Positions 16,114 to 25,490 of a DNA stretch of 64,000 bases are shown piece by piece. Numbering within the stretch: position 1 is the first letter of the stretch; every line of letters begins with the position of its first letter. This DNA is from an uncultured Alphaproteobacteria bacterium (GTDB taxonomy: Bacteria > Pseudomonadota > Alphaproteobacteria > RF32 > CAG-239), in the NCBI GenBank assembly GCA_910576955.1, contig CAJTJB010000001.1:286649-350648 (forward strand), read 5' to 3'. Both the position numbers and the translations under genes were made by a program. The notes under the pieces are model-generated. The model had not been told where the DNA came from, made no database searches, and saw only the letters and a program-made list of their open reading frames with translations.

Positions 16114-16812
16114 ATGTACAGCGAAAAATTTTTGAAATTTATTGAGATGTGGCAGAAAGAATTTGCCATTGAACGGACAATTGACGAAAAAGTTTGCCTT
16201 GATAAAGACAATAACCCGATTCCGTGGTATACTTATCCGGCGATTGAATATTTATCACAGCTTGATTTTTCTGAAAAGGAAATTTTTGAATTTGGCTGCG
16301 GCAACTCCTCATTATTTTGGGCGAATAGGGCAAAGCAGGTTACCAGCATTGAAGATAACCTGCAATGGTTTGATAAATGGCAAAAGGAATTTCAATGCGC
16401 GAATCTGGACATTCGCTGGCGCGATGAGGGCGAAGGCTATTACAACGCCATTTATGAAGACGGCAAAAAATATGACGTTATCATTGTTGACGGCAAAAGG
16501 CGGGCTGATTGCGCGCGCACGGCACTTGACCGGCTTAATGACGGCGGAATGATTATTTTGGATGACAGCGACCGCATTAACACCAGTCAGGAATATATTG
16601 ACGCCGTCAACAACCTGAAAAAAGGCGATTTAATCCAGATTGATTTTTATGGCTTTTGCCCGATGAACAATTACACCAAAACAACATCCGTTTTCCTGCG
16701 GCGGGATTTTAACATCAAATCGCAATACATCGTGCAGCCGATAAACGGCTGGGGCAATCTCTGGGGCATGGGACGCAAACACCGGAAAGAGTTTTATCGG
16801 ATTAATAAGTAG
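16114..16812 (+). CDS. SAM-dependent methyltransferase-like Rossmann protein
   Basis: 232 residues. The core has a class I methyltransferase-like motif I (IFEFGCGNSSLFWA, about residue 55), an acidic end of strand 2 (VTSIEDNLQWF), strand 4 YDVIIVDGKRR and strand 5 GGMIILDDSDR. The late VDG...DDSDR pattern resembles the FkbM/glycan-associated methyltransferase-like group, but no catalytic role can be fixed. It starts only 16 bases after the gcrA terminator, so it has little room for its own promoter, and ends convergent with mrp (11-base overlap). Its position does not reveal a pathway. Confidence 0.6.
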   Translation: MYSEKFLKFIEMWQKEFAIERTIDEKVCLDKDNNPIPWYTYPAIEYLSQLDFSEKEIFEFGCGNSSLFWANRAKQVTSIEDNLQWFDKWQKEFQCANLDIRWRDEGEGYYNAIYEDGKKYDVIIVDGKRRADCARTALDRLNDGGMIILDDSDRINTSQEYIDAVNNLKKGDLIQIDFYGFCPMNNYTKTTSVFLRRDFNIKSQYIVQPINGWGNLWGMGRKHRKEFYRINK

Positions 16813-17806
16813 CTATTTTTAATTTTTCCGCCACTTTTCGAGCTATATTTTCATATGCTTTTGTATATTCACTGTCGGGGGCGGTTTGGACTATCGGCGT
16901 GCCCGAATCGGCGTTTTGACGGATGTCATAATGCAGTGGGATTCCGCCCAAAAAGCTTATGCCGTATTTTTCTGCAGTTTTTTCTGCGCCGGCGTGCCCA
17001 AATATCTCGGCACGATGTCCGCATTTTTCACAAATATAATAGCTCATATTTTCAATTATGCCCAAAACGGGAACACCGATTTTATTAAACAGGTTTATCC
17101 CCTTAACAGCGTCTATTAAGGCAATATCCTGCGGGGTGGAAACGATGACGGCACCGGAAAAATCTATCTTTTGCGACATTGTTATTTGAATATCGCCGGT
17201 TCCCGGAGGCATATCTATTACCATCACATCAATTTCGCCCCAATTGGTTTCGGTCAGCAGCTGTTGGATTGCAACACAAGCCTTTGCTCCACGCCATATC
17301 AACGCCGTGTCGCCGGCTACCATACTGCCGATAGACATCGACTTAATCCCGCATTCCTGATACGGCTCAAACGTTGTTCCGTCATATGACGTGGGCGGAA
17401 CAGCCGCATAGCCCAACATTGTCGGAACAGACGGTCCGTATATGTCGGCATCAAATAGTGCCACTTTGAGATTTAAGTTTGACAATGCAAGTGCCAGATT
17501 TACCGCCGTGGTGGATTTGCCGACTCCGCCTTTGCCGGATGCTACGGCAATAATATGTTTAACGCCTTTGATATTCCACTTATCAGAAGCTGCCGCGGGC
17601 TCTGCTTTTTCTTTCACAAACACGACATTGACTTTTTTGCCGGGATTTGCAAGCTCTAACTCGTGTTTGAGTGCCGCGGCTTTGTTTTCGTCACTTTCCG
17701 CATTTAAGGTTACTATCAGGCGGTTGCCTAACCCTTTAACGGATGTTATTTCTTCCGGTTTATAATACTTTAAGACCAAATTTTGATTTTCAGTTATATC
17801 AGCCAT
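16802..17806 (-). CDS. mrp: Mrp/NBP35-type iron-sulfur carrier ATPase
   Basis: 334 residues. The N-terminal 80 residues resemble the small MIP18/FeS-assembly domain, but are short and lack its usual motif. The ATPase domain (about 82-330) has the deviant Walker A ASGKGGVGKSTT, a switch DADIYGPSVPTMLG, VIDMPPGTGD, and the CxxC pair CEKCGH that bridges the cluster between subunits. Mrp (ApbC) proteins carry 4Fe-4S clusters to target enzymes in the cytoplasm. It is divergent from hflK with a 127-base gap. Confidence 0.93.
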   Translation of the reverse strand: MADITENQNLVLKYYKPEEITSVKGLGNRLIVTLNAESDENKAAALKHELELANPGKKVNVVFVKEKAEPAAASDKWNIKGVKHIIAVASGKGGVGKSTTAVNLALALSNLNLKVALFDADIYGPSVPTMLGYAAVPPTSYDGTTFEPYQECGIKSMSIGSMVAGDTALIWRGAKACVAIQQLLTETNWGEIDVMVIDMPPGTGDIQITMSQKIDFSGAVIVSTPQDIALIDAVKGINLFNKIGVPVLGIIENMSYYICEKCGHRAEIFGHAGAEKTAEKYGISFLGGIPLHYDIRQNADSGTPIVQTAPDSEYTKAYENIARKVAEKLKIATY

Positions 17807-17842
17807 AGCAAAACCCCTAATGTGGATATAATTTATTCAATA

Positions 17843-17871
17843 TTGTTTTTATACAAGCTTTGTATTATTTT
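17843..17871 (+). promoter_or_regulatory. Candidate hflK promoter containing an inverted repeat
   Basis: TTGTTT (17843-17848) and TATTTT (17866-17871) are 17 bases apart. The spacer holds the inverted repeat ATACAA-GCT-TTGTAT (17851-17865), which could be an operator. The promoter hexamers are weak. Confidence 0.35.
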
Positions 17872-17933
17872 TCTACAATAAATGTATAAAATTTATATAT
17901 TTTTTGTTTTGAGGAACTTCAGAGGTTTTATTG

Positions 17934-18965
17934 ATGGTTAAAAAGACTGATTTAAACAATATAAATCCGTGGGATACGACGGATGAAACAGCTGCACACA
18001 AGGCTAATGTCGTCGACTTTACGGCAAAAATTGCCAAAATGCAAAATTCAAAAGATAATTTTGACGGGTTTTATAAAATAATTTTAGGCGTGATGCTTTT
18101 TTTATGGCTGATATCCGGATTTTATCAGGTACAGCCGAGCGAACAAGGCGTAGTTTTGCGACTCGGAAAATATGTTGATACGACCGAGGCCGGACTGCAT
18201 TATCACCTGCCCTACCCGATTGAAACGGTTTATATTGTGGATGTCAGCAAAGAACGCAGCATTAACTTGGGCGTAGCAGAAAATGAATATGGTGCAAGGA
18301 ATTCGGTTAACACCTTAACCGAAAGCCATATGCTGACTGGCGACGAAAACATTGTTGACATTAACCTTACGGTGGTTTGGAACATTAAAGACACTAAAGA
18401 CTATCTGTTTAAAACCAGAACTCCCGAATCGACCGTTAAGGTGGCGGCTCAATCTGTTTTACGCGAAATTATCGGGCAATCAAAGATGGAAGACATCATT
18501 ACCGGTGACCGCGACAAAATCGAAAATGACACCAAGAAAGAGCTGCAAGGCTTGCTTGACGGATTTCAGACTGGCGTAAATATCGTTCGTGTCAAATTGC
18601 AAAAAGCGGACCCGCCAAAGCAGGTTGTTGATGCCTTTAATGAAGTGCAACGCGCCAAAACCGATGCCGAGCGTTTTAAAAACGAGGCGGAGGCATATGC
18701 TAACGAGGTGTTGCCGAAAGCAGAGGGCGAGGCTATTAAGCGCAAACAAGAGGCTGAAGCTTATAAACAAGCCGTTATCAGCAAAGCAGACGGCGAGGCA
18801 AAGCGTTTTTCTTCGGTTTATGAGGCTTATAAAACCGGACGCCTTGTTACAGCTAAAAGGCTTTATCTGGAAACGATGGAAGACATTTTGAAAAAATCAA
18901 AAACCGTCATTATGGAACCGGGTGCAAAGAGTTCCAATATGATGCCGATTGTCCCTTTAAAATAA
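17934..18965 (+). CDS. hflK: FtsH protease modulator HflK
   Basis: 343 residues from the ATG at 17934; a TTG one codon upstream is closer to the GAGGT site and is less likely. A cytoplasmic N-terminus is followed by one membrane helix (about 45-65; LGVMLFLWLISGFYQV) and an SPFH/band-7 domain (about 66-250; QPSEQGVVLRLGKYV). A long Ala/Glu/Lys coiled-coil (about 225-300) precedes a hydrophobic C-terminal end. HflK and HflC form a large periplasmic cage that encloses and regulates the FtsH membrane protease. hflC follows after 16 bases and a Do-like protease after that, so this is one envelope-proteolysis operon. Confidence 0.95.
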   Translation: MVKKTDLNNINPWDTTDETAAHKANVVDFTAKIAKMQNSKDNFDGFYKIILGVMLFLWLISGFYQVQPSEQGVVLRLGKYVDTTEAGLHYHLPYPIETVYIVDVSKERSINLGVAENEYGARNSVNTLTESHMLTGDENIVDINLTVVWNIKDTKDYLFKTRTPESTVKVAAQSVLREIIGQSKMEDIITGDRDKIENDTKKELQGLLDGFQTGVNIVRVKLQKADPPKQVVDAFNEVQRAKTDAERFKNEAEAYANEVLPKAEGEAIKRKQEAEAYKQAVISKADGEAKRFSSVYEAYKTGRLVTAKRLYLETMEDILKKSKTVIMEPGAKSSNMMPIVPLK

Positions 18966-18981
18966 AGATACGGAGTTTACG

Positions 18982-19842
18982 ATGAAGAAGAATTTACAAT
19001 ATATTTTAATCGGCGCGGCAATTGTTTTGGTTATTGCGGCACAATCTTTGTATATTGTCCGGCAGCCGGAACAGGCTATTGTTTTGCAATTCGGCGATCC
19101 GGTACGGCTGGTGCAAGAGCCGGGACTTAAAATCAAAGTTCCGTTTATTCAAAATGTGGTTTTTTATGACAAGCGGCTGCTTAATCTTGAACCTCCAGCA
19201 CAGGAAGTGGTGTTGAAAGATAAAAAGCGTTTGGATGTCGATACTTTTTCACGGTATCGGATTACCGAGCCGCTGACGTTTTATAAGACTGTCCGCAATG
19301 AATATCAGGCGCAAAACCGCTTGCAGGAGATTGTTAACTCCTCGGCGCGCAATGTGCTAGCGACTGTTACCTTAAAAGAGCTTTTGTCCGAGAAAAGAAA
19401 TGAGATTATGAAGCGTATCAGCCAAGCTGTTAAGGCTGATGCGGCACAGCTCGGCGTGGAAGTTGCCGATGTGCGAATCCGCAGAGCTGATTTGCCGATT
19501 CAAGTTTCGCAAGCTATTAACGACCGGATGAAGACGGAGCGAATCCGCGAGGCAAAAGGCTATCGGGCAGACGGCGAAAAAGCGGCGCAGGAAATTCGCG
19601 CGACTGCAGACAAGCAGGCAACCATTACCGTTGCGAATGCAGAAAAAGAGGCTCAAAAGATTAAAGGCGAAGGCGATAAAAAGGCAACGGAAATATGGAA
19701 CAACGCCACTAGTTCAGACCCCGAATTTTATTCTTTTTACCGCTCGCTTGAGGCTTATCGCAACTCATTTGATGACGAGACGTCTATGGTGATTGCACCG
19801 GAAGGCGAGTTCTTTAAGTATTTCGGGAAATCTTTGAAGTAA
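18982..19842 (+). CDS. hflC: FtsH protease modulator HflC
   Basis: 286 residues. It has an N-terminal membrane anchor (about 5-22), an SPFH domain beginning QSLYIVRQPEQAIVLQFG, the conserved INDRMKTERIREAKGYRADGEK segment leading into the coiled-coil, and a C-terminal block FYSFYRSLEAYRNSF typical of HflC. It pairs with HflK in the cage around FtsH. It is preceded by hflK and followed by a periplasmic serine protease only 12 bases downstream. Confidence 0.95.
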   Translation: MKKNLQYILIGAAIVLVIAAQSLYIVRQPEQAIVLQFGDPVRLVQEPGLKIKVPFIQNVVFYDKRLLNLEPPAQEVVLKDKKRLDVDTFSRYRITEPLTFYKTVRNEYQAQNRLQEIVNSSARNVLATVTLKELLSEKRNEIMKRISQAVKADAAQLGVEVADVRIRRADLPIQVSQAINDRMKTERIREAKGYRADGEKAAQEIRATADKQATITVANAEKEAQKIKGEGDKKATEIWNNATSSDPEFYSFYRSLEAYRNSFDDETSMVIAPEGEFFKYFGKSLK

Positions 19843-19854
19843 GGATTGGGACGG

Positions 19855-21204
19855 ATGCGCTTATTATTTGCTGCTGCTTTGTGCTTTCAGGCTATTCCTG
19901 CGATAGCAATGGATTCATATGCCGATTTGGTTGAAGAGCTTATGCCTTCGGTTGTAAACATCTCGACCGAACGTCAAATCGTCAACAACGAAGAAGAGAT
20001 TGACAATGTGATGTTGGAACCTTCTTTGAGCGGCAGGGAGGCATTAGGTTCGGGTTTCTTTATCCGCAATGACGGGCACATTTTAACCAATGCGCACGTT
20101 ATCAATAAAGCTAAAAAAATTACGGTTATTACCGACAACGGCAAAACATACGAAGCTAAAATTGTGGGAATTGATACGCCGAGCGATTTGGCGGTTTTGA
20201 AAATCGGCGGAATGCTGAAAAACAAACAGCCGGAAACTTTTAAGCACATCAAATTCGGCAACGCCGACAAAGCGCGAATCGGCGACAAGGTTTTGACTTT
20301 CGGCAATCCGTACGGGCTCGGCGTCAGCGTATCGCAAGGAATTATTTCCGCAAAATCCCGCAATATCGGCTTAAACGAGCAGCAATATATTCAGACGGAC
20401 GCAGCTATTAACCAAGGCAATTCGGGTGGTCCGATGTTTAACCTTGACGGCGAAGTTATCGGCGTTAATGCCGCAATATTTACCACTAAAGGCGCCAGCG
20501 GTGTCGGTTTTTCTCTGCCCTCCAATATTGCCAATTGGGTTTCCTCCCAACTTATTGACAGCGGAAAAGTCCGCCGCAGCTGGATTGGGATGTCGGTTGC
20601 GAACGGAATCGACAGATATACGGACAAACCGGGATTTGTGGTGACGGAAATCAGCGAAGAATCGAATGCTTACAAAGAGGGAATCCGTGTCGGCGATATT
20701 ATTATTGCCTACAATGACACGCCGGCAGAAAACATTGATGCCTTTTTACGCTTTGCTGAAACGATGGAACCGGGGAAAGCGCTGCGCCTGAAGACCATCA
20801 GTTTCGGCGAAGAAATCCGCAATGTTATCCGTGTGCAGGAAATGCCGGCGGAAGCTCTAAAAAATGTTACAAACAAAGCTTTGACCGAAAGCAGCAAGTA
20901 TTATAACGAAAATATTGAAAGCGGCGTTTTTTATATTTCCGAGCTGCATATTGCCGTTAAGGAAGCAAGCCCCCGCGGGCTGATGGTGATGAAGATTGAA
21001 AAGGCCTCGCCGCTGCACGGCACGGGAATTAAACAAGGCGACATATTGCTTGAGGCTGACAGATCAGATATTTACACGGCTGATAACTTATTGGAAAATA
21101 TCCGTAATGCCGTTATGGATGATTTTCGCCCGATAACGTTTTTTGTGCAGGGGCTTGACAATACATTTTATGCCACGGTCAAAATGGAGCAGGAAAATGA
21201 CTAG
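19855..21204 (+). CDS. degP: Do-like periplasmic serine protease with two PDZ domains
   Basis: 449 residues from the ATG at 19855, which gives a clean signal peptide (MRLLFAAALCFQAIPAIAMD). The trypsin-like domain has its triad: His about 81 (TNAHVINK), Asp about 108 (SDLAVLKI), Ser about 190 (GNSGGPMF). Two PDZ domains follow (about 250-340 and 365-445), the first opening GFVVTEISEESNAYKEGI. Do proteases degrade and hold misfolded envelope proteins. Placement after hflKC is common in Alphaproteobacteria. Whether it is closer to DegP or DegQ cannot be told here. The holC start overlaps its end by 8 bases. Confidence 0.93.
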   Translation: MRLLFAAALCFQAIPAIAMDSYADLVEELMPSVVNISTERQIVNNEEEIDNVMLEPSLSGREALGSGFFIRNDGHILTNAHVINKAKKITVITDNGKTYEAKIVGIDTPSDLAVLKIGGMLKNKQPETFKHIKFGNADKARIGDKVLTFGNPYGLGVSVSQGIISAKSRNIGLNEQQYIQTDAAINQGNSGGPMFNLDGEVIGVNAAIFTTKGASGVGFSLPSNIANWVSSQLIDSGKVRRSWIGMSVANGIDRYTDKPGFVVTEISEESNAYKEGIRVGDIIIAYNDTPAENIDAFLRFAETMEPGKALRLKTISFGEEIRNVIRVQEMPAEALKNVTNKALTESSKYYNENIESGVFYISELHIAVKEASPRGLMVMKIEKASPLHGTGIKQGDILLEADRSDIYTADNLLENIRNAVMDDFRPITFFVQGLDNTFYATVKMEQEND

Positions 21205-21652
21205 GATTGATTTTTACCATTTGCAAAAAGCGCCGCTGGAGCAGGTTTTGCCAAAGCTTTGCGAAAAGGCATATGCCACCGGCAAGCGTATCAAAATTTT
21301 GCTGGGAAATGCCGAACGGGTCGAATTTATCAATTCTTTATTATGGACATATAACGAAGAATCCTTTTTGCCACACGGCAGCAAGCGCGATGGTTTTGCG
21401 GAGGAACAGCCGATTTTTATTTCAGCAGACGAAACCAACGAAAATAATGCCGTTATGCTTATTCTGGCAGATGGCGCGCAAATGGATGTGGAAAAATTAA
21501 ATGCTTATGAGCGGGTTTTGAACATATTTGACGGCAATGACGAAACTGCTTTAAACAACGCCCGCGCCTATTGGAAAGAGATTAAGACGCTGGGCGGCGA
21601 GCTGCACTATTGGCAGCAAAATGCCAGCGGCAGTTTTGAACAGAAAGTTTGA
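21197..21652 (+). CDS. holC: DNA polymerase III chi subunit
   Basis: 151 residues from the ATG at 21197, preceded by GGAG; a longer open frame starting inside the protease gene is not credible. Typical chi features are IDFYHLQKAPLEQVLPKLCEKAY, the RIKILLGNAERVEFINSLLWTYN block and SFLPHG. Chi links the clamp loader to single-strand binding protein. Overlap with the protease gene indicates the same operon, hflK-hflC-degP-holC. Confidence 0.9.
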   Translation: MTRIDFYHLQKAPLEQVLPKLCEKAYATGKRIKILLGNAERVEFINSLLWTYNEESFLPHGSKRDGFAEEQPIFISADETNENNAVMLILADGAQMDVEKLNAYERVLNIFDGNDETALNNARAYWKEIKTLGGELHYWQQNASGSFEQKV

Positions 21653-21760
21653 TATTTTTAAGATTATAAATACGCCTGTCCTGTAAATAAAACTTGCACA
21701 ATTAGAAAAATTATGAAATCATCCCCGCATATAGAATATTTAATAAGGCAGGACTGAAAA

Positions 21761-22753
21761 ATGGAGAATTTAAAAGCATCCAACAGCAATTTGAAATACG
21801 ATGATTTAAAACACGCCGTTGAGACCGTTAATCGTGAAATTGAAACGTTGGAATTATTAAAAAACAGTTTTGATGAAAAACTTTCTGAAGCACTGGATTT
21901 GCTGCAAAACACTAAAGGGCGCGTGATTGTTACGGGTATGGGAAAATCAGGACATATCGGGCGCAAGATGGCTGCAACATTTTCTTCAACCGGAACGGTA
22001 TCTTTCTTTGTGCATCCGGCAGAAGCCAGCCACGGCGATTTGGGGATGATTTCGGAAGACGATGTGATTATCGCGATTTCATACAGCGGCGAATCGAAAG
22101 AACTTTCCGATATTTTGATGTATGCAAAACGACGCAATATTCCGCTGATTGCCATCACCCGCAATCCGGAAAGCGCGTTGGGCAAGAATTCTTCTCTGGT
22201 GTTAAAACTGCCGGATAATGGCGAGGCCTGCCCGCTCGGGCTTGCACCGACATCTTCAACAACGGCTACAATCGTTTTGGGCGATGTATTAGCGGTTGAT
22301 TTGATGGAAAGAAGAGGCTTTTCGGCAACAGATTTCCGCCAACGGCATCCGGGAGGCAAACTCGGCTCTATCTTATGCCGCGTGGCAGACATTATGCATA
22401 AAGGCGATGAAATGCCGCTTTTGGGCGAAGATGCAATTATGCAGGATGCTCTGCTCGTGATGAGTGAGAAAATGCTCGGCTGTGTCGGTGTTGTGGATAG
22501 TAACGGCTGTTTGAGCGGAATCATTACCGATGGCGATTTGCGACGCTGGATGTCTCCGAATCTCATTACCGAAAAGGTTGTTAACGTTATGACAAAGAAT
22601 CCGAAAGTTATCAGCCCCGAGGCGTTGATTGTGGAGGCGGTTAATGTGATGAACAATACCGGTCGCGGAATTACCAACCTATTTGTGGTGCAAGGCAATA
22701 AGCCGGTCGGCGTTATTCATATTCACGATTGCCTTAAAGCCGGAGTTGCCTAG
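21761..22753 (+). CDS. kdsD: D-arabinose 5-phosphate isomerase
   Basis: 330 residues: an SIS domain (about 40-180) with GRVIVTGMGKSGHIGRKMAATFSSTGT and AEASHGDLGM, then tandem CBS domains (about 205-325). The SIS domain contains AISYSGESKELSDIL. The enzyme interconverts ribulose 5-phosphate and arabinose 5-phosphate, the first step to Kdo for LPS. It sits immediately before the Lpt genes (2-base gap), which fits a shared LPS role. Confidence 0.93.
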   Translation: MENLKASNSNLKYDDLKHAVETVNREIETLELLKNSFDEKLSEALDLLQNTKGRVIVTGMGKSGHIGRKMAATFSSTGTVSFFVHPAEASHGDLGMISEDDVIIAISYSGESKELSDILMYAKRRNIPLIAITRNPESALGKNSSLVLKLPDNGEACPLGLAPTSSTTATIVLGDVLAVDLMERRGFSATDFRQRHPGGKLGSILCRVADIMHKGDEMPLLGEDAIMQDALLVMSEKMLGCVGVVDSNGCLSGIITDGDLRRWMSPNLITEKVVNVMTKNPKVISPEALIVEAVNVMNNTGRGITNLFVVQGNKPVGVIHIHDCLKAGVA

Positions 22754-22755
22754 TT

Positions 22756-24072
22756 TTGTTTGATACAAAGAAGATAGACAGTTTTTTCAGCGGTGATAAA
22801 AACCTTTTAGACGAGAAAGAACAGATTTTTATGAGCCGGCGGATGAAAGTCGTACGCTTTTTTAAGCTGTTTCTGCCGTGTTTGGTTGCTTTGCTTTTAG
22901 GTTTGGGCATCGTGTTGTTTGATTTTGACAACAGCGCAGATACGGCGGTTAATTTGGCAGACGAAGAAAGGCTGTATTTCGAAAAATTTCGGATGAAGAA
23001 CACGGTTTTTGAAATTACGGACCGAGATGGCAAGTTCAGCGTTTTAAAAGCCGATGTGGTGGAAGAGAATACGCCCGGGAAAAAAATCTATGATTTGACG
23101 AATCCGGATGCGCAGACACTGGATAAAGGCAAAACGATTACTCTGACCGCCAAAACCGGAACATATGAGCAAAACAAACAAGAGCTTAAGCTCTTAACCG
23201 ACGTTATTGCCAACTATGACAAACAGATGGAAATCAAGACCAACAGCGGCACTTATAATTTTGCCACCGAGCAAGGATATGGTAATGAAAAAGTTATCGG
23301 AAACGGTGAAAAAGGCAATTTTGAGGCAGATAGATTTACTTTTGACAAGAAAAGAGGCGCGATAACACTTATCGGCAATGTCTATATGAAAAGCGGCGAG
23401 GCGGAATTGCGTTCTCCGGATAAAGCCACATTGTTTACGGAGGGCAATAAGTTTATCTCTACCCAAGCCACCCTTACCAAAGGGAAAGATGTTTTGAAAG
23501 GTGATGAGGTGACAGCCTATTTCAAAGATACAAAGAAATTTGAAATCGACAAAGCTTTCAGCAAAGGGCATACCGAGCTTTATTCGGGCGGGAAAAAGGC
23601 TTTTGCCGACAACGGCGCATACAACGCGGCCAACGGGCAGCTGAAGCTGATTGACAACGTTAAAATTATTGACAACAGCGGCTATGTGGCTACGGCAAAA
23701 AACGGATTGTATGATTTGGGTAAAAAAACATTTACTTTGGAAAACGATGTGCGAATCGTTAAAGGGACAAATGTTATCACCGCACCGAAAGCGATTTATT
23801 TTGAGACAAAAGACGAACTGCGTTTTTATGGCGGTATCAAAGTGCAGCAAGAAAGCGGCATAGCAACGGCGGATAACGGCGTTTATTACATCAAAAAGAA
23901 TCAGGCCGAGCTTGAAAATAATGTGGTTCTGACCAAAGACGGCAACGCTGTTCGCGGCGACAAGGCCATTTCAGACTTCAACACTTCGCAAAGCCGTTTG
24001 ATTGCGAAAAACGGCGGGCGCATTTCCGGCAAACTTTTAGAAAGCAGTTTTAAGAGCAAAAAGGGGAAATAA
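22756..24072 (+). CDS. lptC-lptA: LptC-LptA fusion, LPS transport bridge protein
   Basis: 438 residues starting at a TTG with GGAG 10 bases before it. Residues about 35-58 are one membrane helix and the following 150 residues have the LptC pattern (FRMKNTVFEITDRDGK, LTAKTGTYEQNKQ). From about residue 200 to the end comes a second OstA/LptA-like unit with repeated beta-jellyroll elements (NVYMKSGEAELRSPDK, ATAKNGLYDLGKK, ATADNGVYYIKKNQAELENN). No separate lptA lies between this gene and lptB. LptC normally anchors to LptBFG and hands LPS to LptA; here both would be one membrane-tethered bridge. The reading frame is continuous, with no sign of a missed stop. Confidence 0.8.
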   Translation: MFDTKKIDSFFSGDKNLLDEKEQIFMSRRMKVVRFFKLFLPCLVALLLGLGIVLFDFDNSADTAVNLADEERLYFEKFRMKNTVFEITDRDGKFSVLKADVVEENTPGKKIYDLTNPDAQTLDKGKTITLTAKTGTYEQNKQELKLLTDVIANYDKQMEIKTNSGTYNFATEQGYGNEKVIGNGEKGNFEADRFTFDKKRGAITLIGNVYMKSGEAELRSPDKATLFTEGNKFISTQATLTKGKDVLKGDEVTAYFKDTKKFEIDKAFSKGHTELYSGGKKAFADNGAYNAANGQLKLIDNVKIIDNSGYVATAKNGLYDLGKKTFTLENDVRIVKGTNVITAPKAIYFETKDELRFYGGIKVQQESGIATADNGVYYIKKNQAELENNVVLTKDGNAVRGDKAISDFNTSQSRLIAKNGGRISGKLLESSFKSKKGK

Positions 24073-24076
24073 TATT

Positions 24077-24823
24077 ATGATTCAATGTACTCCGGCACAA
24101 GATTCGATTTTGGAAGTTTTTAATATCGGCAAACGGTATAAGAATCGCAGCGTGTTGCGCAATGTTTCTTTGAATGTGCGCCGCGGCGAGGCTGTGGGGC
24201 TGCTCGGACCGAACGGTGCCGGTAAAACCACCTGCTTTTATTGCGTGACCGGTTTGATTACGCCTGACTATGGCGATGTGCACATTGACGGACAGGATAT
24301 TACATATATGCCGATGTATAAGCGCGCCAGAATGGGAATCGGATATTTGCCGCAAGAAGCGTCCATCTTCCGTAATTTGTCGGTGGAAGACAATATTAAG
24401 GCGGTTTTGGAGATTGTGGTGGAAGATAAAGAAAAGCGCGAGCATATGCTTGAAGAGCTTTTAAACGAGTTTTCGATTGCACATTTGAGAAAATCCCCCT
24501 CCATTGCCCTTTCGGGCGGCGAGCGCCGGCGGCTTGAAATTGCGCGGGCTTTGGCCGGACAGCCGAACTATATTCTTCTGGACGAGCCGCTCGCAGGTAT
24601 TGACCCGATTGCCGTCGGAGAAATCAGAGAGTTGGTGTCACAATTGAAAAATCGCGGATTAGGCGTGCTTATTACCGACCATAATGTGCGCGAAACGCTT
24701 GATATTATTGACAGAGCGTATATTTTGCACGGCGGGGCAGTGTTAATGGAGGGAACGCCGGAAGAGATTGTGGCAAGCGAAGAAGTTCGCAAAGTTTATC
24801 TCGGGGATAATTTTTCAATATAG
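24077..24823 (+). CDS. lptB: LPS export ABC transporter ATP-binding protein LptB
   Basis: 248 residues with a complete nucleotide-binding domain: GPNGAGKTTCFYCVTGL (Walker A about residue 44), LSGGERRRLEIARAL and ILLDEPLAGIDPIAV. These are hallmark LptB motifs. LptB powers LPS extraction with LptF/LptG, which are not in this window. The gene follows the LptC-LptA fusion by 4 bases. Unlike most Alphaproteobacteria, rpoN does not follow. Confidence 0.95.
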   Translation: MIQCTPAQDSILEVFNIGKRYKNRSVLRNVSLNVRRGEAVGLLGPNGAGKTTCFYCVTGLITPDYGDVHIDGQDITYMPMYKRARMGIGYLPQEASIFRNLSVEDNIKAVLEIVVEDKEKREHMLEELLNEFSIAHLRKSPSIALSGGERRRLEIARALAGQPNYILLDEPLAGIDPIAVGEIRELVSQLKNRGLGVLITDHNVRETLDIIDRAYILHGGAVLMEGTPEEIVASEEVRKVYLGDNFSI

Positions 24824-24906
24824 CTGCGGCTTTTTTATTGACTTTTTATAGATTTTCGGGATATGCTTTGATTTAGAAAAACAGTAAATATTTGAAGGGA
24901 TATGAG

Positions 24907-25473
24907 ATGAAAGTTACATTATCAGGCAAACAGGTTGATATTAGCGATAAATTGCGTAAACACGTTGAAGACACTGTCAGCGTTTCGGTGGAAAAATACT
25001 TTAGCGCGCCTATCAGCTGCTCGGTTGCTTTTTCAAAAGAAGGGGAAGAGTTTGGAGCGGAAATTACCGTTCATCCGGCGAAAAACGTTGTTTTGAAAGG
25101 TTCGGGCGCTGCGGCTGATCCGTACTCCGCTTTTGATAATGCTAACGAGCACATTGCGACTCGTCTGCGCCGCCACAAAACCAAATTAAGCGCTCACAAG
25201 AGCAAAGTCGGTTTGGCTGAATTGGCTTATTCTGCCGTTTTGCCGTTGGTTGAGCAGAATGACGAAGTTGACGTTAACGTTGACGCACCGCTGACAATTG
25301 CCGAAACAGATGCTAACATTCCGGTTTGCACCGTGAGCGAGGCCGTTATGTATATGGACTTGAGCAACGAATGTGCTTTGATGTTCAGAAACAGCGCCAA
25401 CAATCATATTAGTATGGTTTATCGCCGCAAAGACGGCAACATCGGTTGGGTTGAACCGAAAGCAGATAACTAA
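24907..25473 (+). CDS. hpf: Long-form ribosome hibernation promoting factor
   Basis: 188 residues from the ATG at 24907, which follows GAAGGG. The N-terminal 95 residues are the S30AE fold (MKVTLSGKQVDISDKLRKHVED, and DPYSAFDNANEHIATRLRRHKTKL). The C-terminal 55 residues are the dimerisation domain (MYMDLSNECALMFRNSANN, SMVYRRKDGNIGWVEP). Long HPF alone forms inactive 100S ribosome dimers in starvation. It is followed by ptsN, as in many Proteobacteria. Confidence 0.95.
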   Translation: MKVTLSGKQVDISDKLRKHVEDTVSVSVEKYFSAPISCSVAFSKEGEEFGAEITVHPAKNVVLKGSGAAADPYSAFDNANEHIATRLRRHKTKLSAHKSKVGLAELAYSAVLPLVEQNDEVDVNVDAPLTIAETDANIPVCTVSEAVMYMDLSNECALMFRNSANNHISMVYRRKDGNIGWVEPKADN

Positions 25474-25490
25474 TTTTGAGGATTAACACT

